Positions 21,571-30,960 of a stretch of DNA of 64,000 nt are shown here, one piece after another. Source of the DNA: Phocoena phocoena (lineage: Eukaryota > Chordata > Mammalia > Artiodactyla > Phocoenidae); the NCBI RefSeq assembly GCF_963924675.1, contig NC_089232.1:29586842-29650841 (forward strand). The letters run 5' to 3'. Every line of letters begins with the position of its first letter. Position 1 is the stretch's first letter. The notes under the pieces are model-generated. The model was not told the DNA's origin, searched no databases, and worked only from the letters and a program-made list of their open reading frames with translations. The position numbers and the translations under genes were made by a program.

Positions 21571-22114
21571 ATTTACTGCTAGGGAATTATACTTGAGCTG
21601 CAAGAATGAGAATCTTGGACCAAAAGGCAAACAGTCAAAGAGACAGCACAAATGTGAGAGAACCTTTACCAATCACTAAGAAAAGATGAAATATTTTGAT
21701 AGAAAAAATGAGCAAAAATATAAACAGGCAGTTTACAAGAGAAAAACATACAAGTGACCCTCGTGTTCATTGAACATAAAGCAGCAGCAAATAGGAGGGA
21801 TTCAGGACAAGGATTCAAGTGTCAGAGAAGGTTTTATGAAGAACAGATGATGTGTCGCCACTGTGTGTTTCAGGCTGAGGGCTGTTAAGGGTCCACATGG
21901 AACACGGTTCAGAACAAGGATACTCCTTCAAGTGTGCCAGCCCTTCTGAGGGCAATGGGAGACCCCAGCTGCTCCATCTCCCCAGCAAAAGGCCATGGAG
22001 CTTCATCGCACCCTTGGAGACCAGACTGGGTCTGCAGAAACCCATAGAATATGGGGCACTGAGGGCTGTCAGGAGGGCTCAGGCCCATACCTGCCTTGTG
22101 AGATCCTGGTCAGG
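21571..22114. other. Unassigned
   Basis: No coding or repeat assignment. AT-rich to about 21790, then GC-richer. Confidence 0.4.
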
Positions 22115-22340
22115 TGAATATCTGCTCCTCTTGAATACTTGCTCTGCCGCTTACCAGCTACGTGACCTTGGGCTAGTCACTTCCCTCTTTGTGCCTCAGT
22201 TTCCACATTAGTAAAATGGGCTCATAATAGTAATATCTATTTCATAGAGCTATTGTGAGAATGCAACGGGCTAATTAATATGAAGCACTTAAAACAGTTG
22301 CTGGCACATACTAAGTGTCCAAAAACGTTAATTAATATTT
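22115..22340 (+). mobile_element. MIR SINE
   Basis: Sense MIR: CTTACCAGCTACGTGACCTT, the GTGCCTCAGTTTCCACATTA core and the 3' GCTGGCACATACTAAGTG phrase. Confidence 0.93.
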
Positions 22341-22844
22341 GAGACTCTATTTCATGCTTCACTCATTTACAAGCTATTTCTGAAAAAGACACAAAGCACA
22401 TTCCTGTCCCTAGCAGTCCTTCTCCCAGAGCTCAGCTGTCAGTCAAGAAGCTTAACCATGTTTAGCCATCCTGGGCCTACCTCCTGTCATTCTGTTTTCT
22501 CAGAGAAGAGGCCGATTTAATCCGAAACACCCCAACTGTGCTTTAGCCAGTGATGGTTTGACCTGGGGTGTTGATGAAGCCTGTGTGTGTGGGGCCCAGG
22601 GAGCTTCCACATCCATAGGAGCTGCTCCATGGGCAGGAATATGGGGTGAAGAGGCTGGCTCCCCTAGAGCCAGGTTCACACAGGTTAGACCCAGAGGCAG
22701 CTCCTGGGCCAGGGCGGTGGGTGGCAGACAGGGGTCGGGGGCATGGGTTCTGAGGCAGCTTCATCCTCAAGGAGAGCAAGCGTTTGAAGGAAGGGCCACA
22801 CAAAGCAAACGTCCTGACTTGGTTATTCCATTCTGCCTGGACCA
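22341..22844. other. Unassigned
   Basis: A moderately GC-rich unique stretch. The opposing ORFs at 22543-22872 cover the same bases on both strands, which points to base composition rather than a gene. Confidence 0.4.
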
Positions 22845-23040
22845 AGCTGGGCGAGAATCCTAGTTCTATCATTTAATAGCTGATTTGACCTTGGGCATGT
22901 AAGTCACACTTCCAGAGTTTGTTTCCTTACAATTGAAGTGAAGGTACATCTATCGCCGGAACTAAATATGATAACATGTTTTAGTCAAACCTTGCCACAC
23001 GGTACAGGCTAGTAGGTCCTCAATGAGTTCTCAGTAAGCA
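22845..23040 (+). mobile_element. MIR SINE, diverged
   Basis: Sense MIR with GATTTGACCTTGGGCATGTA, a degraded TTTCCTTACAATTGAAG core and CTAGTAGGTCCTCAATGAG at the 3' side. Confidence 0.8.
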
Positions 23041-23149
23041 TCGTGCCTCTGTCCTCTTCAAGACTAGCTGGGCTGTGGCCTCAATATCAGTAACAAAACT
23101 TCCTCCTTTTGTGCCTAGTACAGCTCTGACTTCACAACATTTGGTTTTT

Positions 23150-23355
23150 TGTGGGTTTTTTTGCGGTACGCGGGCCTCTCACTGTCGTGGCCTCTCCCGT
23201 TGCGGAGCACAGGCTCCGGACGCGCAGGCTCAGGGGCCATGGCTCACGGGCCCAGCCGCTCCCCGGCATGTGGGATCTTCCCGGCCTGGGGCACGAACCC
23301 GTGTCCCCTGCATCGGCAGGCGGACTCTCAACCACTGTGCCACCAGGGAAGCCCG
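23150..23355 (-). mobile_element. CHR-2 SINE, antisense
   Basis: Bounded by a 15-bp target duplication, CAACATTTGGTTTTT, at 23135-23149 and 23356-23370. The body keeps many CpGs and reads antisense from a T-rich tail to CACCAGGGAAGCCCG. Confidence 0.97.
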
Positions 23356-23409
23356 CAACATTTGGTTTTTAATGCTCTCTTTGTAAGCCTTCCACCAGAC
23401 ACTTCTCTG

Positions 23410-23530
23410 GAGCAGGATGAGCTATTTCAACCCCTTCATTTTACAGAAAAGAGATCCGAGGCCCGGAAAGGCCAACCCAAGACCACAGGACAGAGCCATG
23501 ACCAGAACCTAGGCCTGGGGCCTCCCAGGC
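23410..23530 (-). mobile_element. MIR fragment, antisense
   Basis: CCCTTCATTTTACAGAAAAG, GAGGCCCGGAAAGG and AGACCACAGGACAGAGCCA follow the antisense MIR core order. Confidence 0.7.
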
Positions 23531-24323
23531 CAGAGCGCCTTCTCCTGGGGGCTCTGGGTACATTCCTCACTGCCTTGAGCTCCATCCTTCCACCCCAAGC
23601 AGGCACTGGCTTTCATCAACACTCTCTGAGCTTGCGCATGGGAGGGGAGGCTTGAACACAGCCAGGAGCATGAAATGCGGAGTGGGGAGGGAGTCATTCA
23701 TTGGGAGGCCAAGGCCAGGCCCTGAAGCAGGTGCCAGGACAGGGCGGTGGGCAGCAGCCAGTCTCAAGCCCTCAAAGCAAGATTACAGGATACTTATGTG
23801 GTCAGAGGTCAGCAGTCTTGGCCAGTAAAGTCTGACATTTGGGTGCAAGGCCAAGGAAAGTGTGGCTTAGGGCTGTGGGACTCCCTGCCTGGGCCGAGGA
23901 CCGCACCTAGCTGTGCTCCTCCTCTGGGGCCTGGTTTCTTCTGCACTCTAACCCTGAAGAAGCTGAAAGACAGAAATGGCATCAGAACTCGGAACTTAGA
24001 GCTCACCTAGATATTTGAAACATTTACTTCCAACCTTTCTTGGGATCTATTCTATCTTCTCTATTCCCTCCCTCTTCTTTTGCTAATCCCTCCAAGGGCC
24101 AATCATGATGAAGGGTGTAAGTAGTCCATTTGTCAGCCCATCACAGTGTCTGAAAAGCCACTGTTGGTACTTCCTTCCCTTGGAGCCACTATTCCTCTAG
24201 CTGGTGCCTGGACACCTCTGCACTCCTCTCTATGGATTCAAACTCCAAACTAAATCCTGCTTCATCAAAGAATCCACCTTCAGATGCTTCCCGAATCTTA
24301 CCCCACTCTGAGAGTGCATTAAA
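23531..24323. other. Unassigned
   Basis: GC-rich unique sequence to about 23950, then plain sequence. Overlapping ORFs on both strands at 23509-24010 have no recognisable domain. Confidence 0.4.
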
Positions 24324-24333
24324 CTCATTGCTC

Positions 24334-24543
24334 GGGCTTCCCTGGTGGCGCAGTGGTTGGGAGTCCACCTGCCGATGCAGGGGACGCGGGTTTGTGCCCC
24401 GGTCCGGGAAGATCCCACATGCCGCAGAGCGGCTGGGCCCGTGAGCCATGGCCGCTGAGCCTGCGTGTCCGGAACCTGTGCTCCGCAATGGGAGAGGCCA
24501 CAATAGTGAGAGGCCCGCGTACCTCAAAAAAAAAAAAAAAACC
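24334..24543 (+). mobile_element. CHR-2 SINE
   Basis: Head GGGCTTCCCTGGTGGCGCAG, B box decayed to GGTTTGTGCCC, A16 tail. Target duplication CTCATTGCTC at 24324-24333 and 24544-24553. Confidence 0.97.
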
Positions 24544-24679
24544 CTCATTGCTCCACGTGGCACTGGGCGATGGAACCAGATATCCCCGATTAACCAGGGC
24601 AGCAGGGGCACCTCCTAGGTGTACCAGCCGCAACTCCTCCATCTCTTCCCTCACACTGAAGCTGAACACGGGGCTCAGA

Positions 24680-25190
24680 GACAAGAGGGATGGGACCTGA
24701 GGTGCTGGTTAAAAATTCAGAGTCCTGGGCTTCCCTGGTGGCACAGTGGTTAAGAACCTGCCTGCCAATGCAGGGGACATAAGCTCGAGGTCTTGTCCGG
24801 GAAGATCTCACATGCTGTGGAGCAACTAAGCCCATGTGCCACAACTACTGAGCCTGCGAGCTACAACTACTGAGCCTGTGTGCCACAACTATTGAAGCCC
24901 ATGCTCATAGAGCTCATGCTCCACAAGACAAGCCACTGCAATGAGAAGCCCACGCACCGCAACGAAGAGTAACCCCCGCTCACCGCAACTAGAGAAAGCC
25001 TGCACACAGTAACGAAGACCCAACGCAGCCAAAAATAATTAATTAATTAATTAATTTTAAAAAATTCAGAGTCCCAGGCTCTACTCTGGACTTAACTGAA
25101 TCAGTCACTGGGCAGGGTGCCAGGGAATCCACTTTGACAACAAGCCCCTTGGGTGATGACCACACCCATTTAGGCTTTAGAACAATATAC
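24680..25190 (+). mobile_element. MER20-like hAT element split by a CHR-1
   Basis: Left part GGTGCTGGTTAAAAATTCAG and right part TCTACTCTGGACTTAACTGA, GGGAATCCACTTTG and AACAAGCCCCTTGGGTGATG follow the order of MER20-type elements. The CHR-1 interrupts it and duplicated 15 bp of it. Family call by recognition only. Confidence 0.6.
24726..25059 (+). mobile_element. CHR-1 SINE
   Basis: A longer relative of CHR-2: after the tRNA-like head the body repeats ACAACTACTGAGCCTG, then CACCGCAACGAAGAGTAACC and a tail of AATT repeats. The 15-bp target duplication AAAAATTCAGAGTCC lies at 24711-24725 and 25060-25074. Confidence 0.96.
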
Positions 25191-26134
25191 CCCCCTCGTC
25201 ACCTCACACGTCACATGAGTCAGAAGCCTTGAGGGAACCTTTATTCTGGGTGGAGTGAAGAGGAGGGGCTGGGAAGGGCTGTGGAAGGAGCAAAGAGAGA
25301 AAGAGGTGAAGATAGTCACGGGCCCCTCAGAAGTATCCAAGGCCCGGGGGCCTGCATGGTCTCCAGAGGAAAGGGGCCTGCCCTGTGAGACTGCCAGAGC
25401 CCAGTAAAGAGAGGGTGGAGGCTGCCTCCCTGCTTTGGAGGCCACCCTTTGCTTCTCCCCTGGGAGGCGAGAGAGAGAGGCTTTCAGGCACCAATGGAGT
25501 CCTTTGGGAGGCCCCTGGCTGACCAGGCTGGCCACAGATGAGGGGGTTCAGGAAGGAGAGTGAATTAAAGGGGACTGAGTCAGGGACAGATCTGCGAGGA
25601 GGATGACATTGTTCCCCAGCTCTCTGGAGACGTAAGGGAGCGAGTCAGAAGAGAACTTTTTTGAATGTAAAGGAGGAACAGCTTGGCTAGTGTCAAGGAG
25701 AGATGGGCCGGCTCCTGGTCCTGCATGGATTAGAGTTTTGCTCTCGGGAGGCAGGGAGCAGGGAGCCTCTTCAAGCCCCTCCAAGCACAAGGCCAGAGGA
25801 GTCCTGTCCAGGTGAGCAGAGAAAAGACGAGCTGTAGACCTGGAGTGCCTGCAGACCAGCCCGGCTTCCGAAGCCCCTTCTCCCAACCCTGTGTTCACGT
25901 TTGGAAAGACTCTGATGCTGACATGTGGCTCCAGACATGTGACCCAGCTGGGCTGGCAGCTGGCTACCTCTTGTCCTTCCCTGGAGCACACTGTGGACAA
26001 GATAAGAGATGATGGGGAGGCCCAGACACAGCTGTGGGAACCATCAGAGGGCAACACCAGAGCACGGAGGGGTGTCTGCTCCCAGGTCCCACGTAAACCC
26101 TCGGCCTGGCCACCAGCCTTGTCCAACACACTCA
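25191..26134. other. Unassigned GC-rich stretch
   Basis: Includes a 195-codon minus-strand ORF (25548-26135) that is overlapped by open frames on the other strand. No domain, signal peptide or splice pattern was seen, so I do not call a gene. Confidence 0.45.
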
Positions 26135-26275
26135 TTTATGGGGGCAGTTTAGAATAGCAGCAGGGGGAACTGAGGAGAGGAAGGGGTTGTACGCTGGGAC
26201 AGTCAGGGAAGGCTTTATGGAATAGGGGGTGAAACTGGGCCTTGAAGTACTAGCCGGGTGTGATGGATGGATGGA
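26135..26275. mobile_element. Old mammal-wide repeat fragment (L2-like)
   Basis: GGACAGTCAGGGAAGGCTTT followed by GAAACTGGGCCTTGAAG is typical of an old mammal-wide interspersed repeat that also appears at 29030-29110. A short GGAT run ends it at 26262-26279. Confidence 0.45.
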
Positions 26276-26334
26276 TGGAACTGCTTTCCCCACCCCCCAG
26301 ATTCTTATAAAACAGGCCTTCAAAAACCACCCTC

Positions 26335-26538
26335 GGGCTTCCCTGGTGGCGCAGTGGTTGAGAGTCCGCCTGCCGATGCAAGGGACACGGGTTTGTGCCC
26401 CGGTCTGGGAGGATCCCACATGCCGTGGAGTGGCTGGGCCCGTGAGCCATGGCCGCTGAGCCTACGTGTCCAGAGCCTGTGCTCCGCAACGGGAGAGGCC
26501 ACAACAGTGAGAGGCCCGCGTACCACACACAAAAAAAC
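26335..26538 (+). mobile_element. CHR-2 SINE
   Basis: Head GGGCTTCCCTGGTGGCGCAG, B box GGTTTGTGCCC, tail ACACACAAAAAAACA. Target duplication AACCACCCTC at 26325-26334 and 26539-26548. Confidence 0.95.
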
Positions 26539-26548
26539 AACCACCCTC

Positions 26549-27279
26549 ATTGCGTCACTGTGTCCTTATTCCCCATAGGCCTTTCTGCGTTGCCCAGAAG
26601 TCCTGGCTGTGCTTGGGTGGAAGGGACGTTGGAGGAAACTGTGCTTCTGAGCAGGCCTCAGTCTTGTGTTTGGGTCCATGGACGTGAGGGCCCCTGGGGA
26701 AGCCAAGGGGACAGGGAGGAGGGACTTTTCCAGAACAGAATGTGGCTCTCTTCCTCCCCATTCACCCTGCGAGGGCTTCCTCCTGGCAGGCGGCTGGCAG
26801 GCACTGACTGGTGCCCGGCTGTTCTTGCCCTGCGCTCCCAGGCGGGGAGCGTGACAGTAGGGTTTCCCACATGCTGTACGCCAGGGCCGGGCCTGCGACT
26901 GCCGGGGCCTGGTGCTTGTGGCTGTGTGGGGCTGGGTGTGAAGATGAGTCTGTAGTGGTGAGGCAGGGAGGAGGCCAGGCTGGGCCGGGAGACCGCCGCT
27001 CTCCCCCTACTCCCCAGGGCAGCGCTGGGGCGGGGGTCCCCCAGCACGGCATGTCCTCCTTCCTCTTGAGGAGACTCTTGGTGTGTCAGTGGCTTGATGA
27101 GAACGTGCTGAGCATGTCTCAGGAGTTGCCAACCCTCTTGCGTTGGAGCCACGGCCACATCCTGCCCCTGAATTCAGACTCTAACTGACCTCAACTGACC
27201 CTGACTCTGTCTTCAGACTGGTGCCTGGGGCTGGGGGCAGGGGGCTGGCTGGGCATAACCGGTGGTAATATTACACATC
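26549..27279. other. Unassigned GC-rich stretch
   Basis: Open frames on both strands (26658-27188) overlap extensively, as expected from GC content. There are a few CpGs near 26820-27010 but no CpG island. Confidence 0.45.
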
Positions 27280-27455
27280 CCTTCCCCCCATGCTGGGCAC
27301 CGCTCTAAGCGGGTTCTATGGATTTATTTATTTAAATCCACATGACAACTCATCAAAGTTAAGTACCACTATCTGGGAGGCACCGTGAAGATTCCACAGG
27401 CTGTGGTGAGGCTGGGGTTTGGGCTCAGGTGGTCTGGCACCCGAGGCTGGCACCT
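27280..27455 (-). mobile_element. MIR fragment, antisense
   Basis: GCTGGGCACCGCTCTAAG and AAATCCACATGACAACTC match the antisense MIR 3' part. The core is degraded. Confidence 0.65.
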
Positions 27456-27865
27456 ACCCACGATGGTGGGGAGGAAGGGAAAGGCAGCACTTCTGCTGGC
27501 CTGGTGGGTGGTCAAGTGCCTCGTCTCCCTTGCTAGATGACAGCACATTTATGTTCTTACCCAAGAGCTGACAGAAGAGGGGCAGAGCGAAGTTGGAAAT
27601 GCTCGGCCCCCAATCCTGGTCTCTGGGCCTCACGTGACCCCACACCCTCCCTGGGAGCATTGCAGACAGCAACGGATGAGTCATTCTAGACCCATGGGTA
27701 TCTGTCCCAACTTCCTGCTCACCCAAGCCTGGCCCTCGACATCCATCCATTCATTCATTAAGCATTACTGCGTGCTCAGCTCTGTGCTAGAAATGAGGGT
27801 GTCACAGTGATGGATACGGTTCCATTTTGCCATCACACTCTGTTGGGGCAACATTTAAATCAATC

Positions 27866-27920
27866 AATCTATCTATCTATCTATCATCTATGTCTTTATG
27901 TATCTATCATCTATGTATCT
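27866..27920. repeat. TCTA-type tetranucleotide repeat, left part
   Basis: (ATCT)n with variant units (ATCATCTATGT), directly left of the Tigger. Confidence 0.9.
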
Positions 27921-27921
27921 T

Positions 27922-28899
27922 CAGTAAGTCCCCTACATATGAACGAGTTCCGTTCCAAGAGTCCAACTTGTTCATAAGTCCAACGAAGTTAGCCTAGGTA
28001 CCCAACTAACACAATCGGCTATATAGTACTGTACCGTAATAGGTTTATAATACTTTTCACACAAATAATACATAAGAAACAAACACAAAAAATAAAGAAA
28101 ACGTTTTTAATCTTACAGCACAGTACCCTGAAAAGTACAGTAGTGTGGTACAACAGCTGGCATACAGGGGCTGGCATCAGTGAAGAGGCAAGAAGAGTTA
28201 CTGACTGGACGAGGGAGAGGAGGGGGGAGATGGTAGAGCTGAGGGATCGTCAGCCATAGGAGATGGAGGGCAAGATGCAGTTTCACTCACGCCTGACGTG
28301 GATGGCACAGGTTCCGGTTCCTTGCTGGATTCAGTTCTATCTACCCTCTTGAAAAAACCATCCAGTGATGTCTGGGTAGCAGCTCTTTTTTTCGTGTCAT
28401 AGATGACACGGTGGCACTGGATTGCATTTTGAACGGCTGCTGCAACCTTAGTGTACCATTCTGCCTTTGGGTCCTGTGCCTCAAAAACTAACAGTGCACT
28501 AATAGTGCCTCCTCACATAAAGAAAATCCCCTCGCCATTTCCTGTGTCGTGAATCTCTTCAGGTCTTCAGTTACTTCTTCTTCCTCTTGTCTCTCTTCGT
28601 CTTTTCTCTGGGCCTCCAATTCCATCAGGTCTTCATTAGTAAGCTCCTGGTGTTGCACAGCAAGGAGTTCAATGCAGTCGTCCTCTTGCAGATCTAGGTT
28701 GAAATAAAGATACCGTACTACTTTACTCTATACAGTACTGTACAGCAAAGTACACTAAAGCACAGCCACTTGTAGAGGATGCACTCACGTAAAAATGTAC
28801 GCTGAACACTTGAATTCATTTACGTGATTGGACCTATGAACGCACGTTTGCATCTTTGAAAGTTCACAACTTGAAGTTTCATATGCACGGGACTTACTG
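27922..28899 (-). mobile_element. Tigger (pogo-type) DNA transposon, internally deleted, 978 bp
   Basis: Terminal inverted repeats match at about 21 of 23 positions: left CAGTAAGTCCCCTACATATG, right complement CAGTAAGTCCCGTGCATATG. A TA follows the right end (28900-28901), and the left has TT where TA is expected. Inside, the minus strand keeps the C-terminal transposase tail only. The N-terminal DNA-binding and catalytic DDE parts are missing, so it is a deletion derivative moved by a full-length relative. Confidence 0.9.
28198..28715 (-). pseudogene. Tigger transposase C-terminal remnant
   Basis: Minus-strand protein text: LDLQEDDCIELLAVQHQELT near 28700-28640, then NEDLMELEAQ, KRFTTQEMARGFSLCEEALL near 28560-28505, VQNAIQCHRVIYDTKK and TSLDGFFKRVDRTESS to a Ser/Pro-rich end and a TAA at 28198-28200. 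This is the tail following the DDE domain in pogo/Tigger transposases, a region that normally aids multimer or host-factor contacts (family inference). An 11-bp near-perfect tandem duplication at 28488-28509 (CTAACAGTGCA, CTAATAGTGCC) shifts the frame. No catalytic residues are present. Confidence 0.85.
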
Positions 28900-28998
28900 T
28901 ATGTGTCTATTAATCTATCCATCATCTAAGTATCTACAAATCATCTGTGTATCGATCATCTATCTGCCTACCTAGCATCTATATATGCATGCCTCTAT
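28900..28998. repeat. TCTA-type tetranucleotide repeat, right part
   Basis: Imperfect (ATCT)n with ATCATCTAAGTATCTAC variants. It continues the array left of the Tigger, so the transposon landed in the microsatellite. Confidence 0.85.
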
Positions 28999-29240
28999 CT
29001 ATCAGACACGGTGAACACAGCAGAGCATCATGGAGGGGAGAGCTGCTTGGGAAAAGTTTCCTGAGGGGAAGAGGTACCTTAGCTCAGTCTTGAAGGAGAT
29101 GGGGGAGTTAGCCACTCACAGGCTTGGGGCCATGGGCAGTGCAGGAGGGGCTGCAGACCAGAGACTTAGGGCCAGGCAGCAGGGCAGGGATAACTCAAGA
29201 GCTGCCATTTGGAAAGCAGGGTGTGAGGGGAGTGGAAGGA

Positions 29241-29880
29241 GAGAAGCTGCAGAGCTAAGTGTGGCTAGCCACTGGGAGGGCCTTAGAGGACATTCTGGAA
29301 CATGCTTCCCCATGCTGAGACAACTGGCCCCTTCCAGTGTTGTTCGGGAGAGTCTCCAAGATTCTCTCCTGGCCATGAGCTCCCTCAGCAGCCCGCCAGC
29401 CTCTGTGAATGGCTGTCCTTGCTGAGGGGCCTGTGGGCTGCACCTCTGCTTCAGGAGCCCCTCAGGTGCTCCGGGCGGTTTTCCCGGGGAAGGCTGCCTG
29501 GAAGCCCTGAGGATGCTGAGCATTTTGGCAAGAAGGTGCCAGGCTGCTGGGTGACCCACCTGTCTGGTTGAAAAGACCCCTTGCAGCTAAACCACAGATT
29601 GCAGCCTCTGTTTGCTGCTGGCTGAGCCTTCAGGCTCATCACAAAATCCGTGGACCACGATGATGGCCTGTTGCTCAGCCAGCTAGAGTGAGGGGACCAT
29701 CCGTGTGTGGAGGAGCCAGGGGCAGTACTTCAGGGGTATTTTCAGTTCCTCTGCTATGAGGAAGTGTCCGTTTCAGCAGAGCCTCATGTCCTTAGGAATA
29801 GCTAGGGGACTAGAGGGAGACAAAAGCAGCCATCCCTTTAGTCTGCATTCACCACCCTCAAGGAGAGGCCTTCGAATGTC
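29241..29880. other. Unassigned
   Basis: GC-rich unique sequence with overlapping two-strand ORFs near 29116-29571. No repeat or gene recognised. Confidence 0.4.
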
Positions 29881-29898
29881 AAGAATCAGTATCTTTAT

Positions 29899-30413
29899 GA
29901 ATGCATAAAGAAGATGTTGTATATGGGAATTCCCTGATGGTCCAGTGGTTAGGACTCTGTGCTCTCACTGCCCAGGGCCCAGGTTCAACCCCAAACTAAG
30001 ATCCCACAAGCCTCACGACGTGGCCAAAAAAAAAAAGACAAGATAGGGAATACTACTCAGCCTTAAAAAAGAATGAAATAATTCCATCTGCAGCAACATG
30101 GATGGTCCTAGAGATTATCATACCAAGTGAAGTAAGTCAGAAAGAGAAAGACAAATACCATATGATATCACTTACATGTGGAATCTAAAATATGATACAA
30201 ATGAACTTATTTACAAAACAGAAACAGACTCACAGACAGAAAACAAACTTACGGTTACCGAAGGGGAAAGGAAGTGGGGGATGGCTAAATTGGGAGTTTG
30301 GGATTAGCAGATACAAACGACTATGTATAAGTTAGATAAACAACAAGGTCCTACTGTATAGCACAGGGAACTGTATTCAATACCCTGTAACAGACCATAA
30401 TGGAAAAGAAAAA
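29899..30413 (+). mobile_element. 5'-truncated young L1 3' end with 18-bp target duplication
   Basis: About 400 bp of L1 3' end: ACTCAGCCTTAAAAAAGAAT, CAGCAACATGGATGGTCCTA, ATGATATCACTTACATGTGG and CTGTATAGCACAGGGAACTG, ending AATGGAAAAGAAAAA. The 18-bp duplication AAGAATCAGTATCTTTAT lies at 29881-29898 and 30414-30431. A short SINE sits inside. Confidence 0.95.
29925..30036 (+). mobile_element. Short CHRS-type tRNA-derived SINE
   Basis: GGGAATTCCCTGATGGTCCA head, GTGGTTAGGACTC A-box-like, GGTTCAACCCC B box, then GACGTGGCC and an A tail. It lies inside the L1 fragment (L1 text on both sides), so it inserted later. Its own target duplication is not clear. Confidence 0.88.
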
Positions 30414-30431
30414 AAGAATCAGTATCTTTAT

Positions 30432-30640
30432 AAAAATTAGTATTTTTAGCAGGAGATTCTGATGATACTTCCTTAAAGCTGCAGAGGAGAAGGCGTCTGA
30501 GAAGAGAGAAAAGGAGAGGAGAGGGAGGGAAAGAAAGGAGGGGCAGAGGAGAAAGGCAGGGCCTTCCTGGGTACCAGACAGTCTTATTTTTGTAGGTCCC
30601 ACCCCAGAGTGTATAAAAGAATTAAAATGCACCCGCATCC
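30432..30640. repeat. Purine-rich stretch
   Basis: GA-rich imperfect repeats (GAGAAAAGGAGAGGAGAGGG) centred at 30500-30560. No coding signal. Confidence 0.7.
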
Positions 30641-30960
30641 CACATTAAATAGAATTATTTTGCTATAAAATACTTGGAAAGAATTTTTATAATTTCGCTT
30701 TTGAAATTATTTGGCTGAAGTTTACGCGTTTAGTTTACGATTGGCTCCGACTTCCCAGCCCTCATCACGCATATTCAGGAATCTGTACAAAGCAAGAGAA
30801 TCAAAAGTACAAATTGTTTTCAAATGGAGGGAGATTTTCATGATACCAAATTGGACAATTAATGACGTTTGTACTCATTAAAAATTTATTATTTCCAATT
30901 TTGTTATTTTGGAGCGACTTCACCTTTCCCAGCTCCAGCATTTTCACGGTTAGTATATGG
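30641..30960. other. AT-rich nonrepetitive block, candidate conserved noncoding element
   Basis: Unlike its flanks, this block is AT-rich without simple repeats or recognised transposon text. It contains several ATTA/TAAT cores (e.g. GGACAATTAATGACG near 30853) and unusual CpGs (TTTACGCGTTTAG near 30720). The composition resembles developmental enhancers, but conservation cannot be tested here. Confidence 0.3.

Larger units (their letters stand above)
27735..29240. mobile_element. Old L2-like repeat split by a TCTA array and a Tigger
   Basis: The left part has CATTCATTCATTAAGCATTA and GTGCTCAGCTCTGTGCTAGA, with the ancestral repeat order continuing to TGATGGATACGG. After the microsatellite and Tigger it resumes with GGTGAACACAGCAGAGCATC and a GAGGGGAAGAGGTACC region. 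Family assigned by resemblance. Confidence 0.5.

Noticed and set aside
23149..23655. 168-codon ORF with a repeated SPVAEHRLRTRR-like text in other copies
   Set aside because: The recurrent protein text is antisense CHR-2 sequence and recurs at every CHR-2; not a gene family.
24334..24543. tRNA gene candidate (A and B boxes present)
   Set aside because: The boxes belong to the tRNA-derived CHR-2 head; no cloverleaf or acceptor stem is kept. The same holds for every CHR copy.
25548..26135. 195-codon minus-strand ORF
   Set aside because: Opposing open frames cover the same bases and no protein family, signal peptide or splice site pattern was seen.
26820..27060. Possible CpG island or promoter
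   Set aside because: GC-rich but CpGs are few and scattered; no initiator context or first exon recognised.
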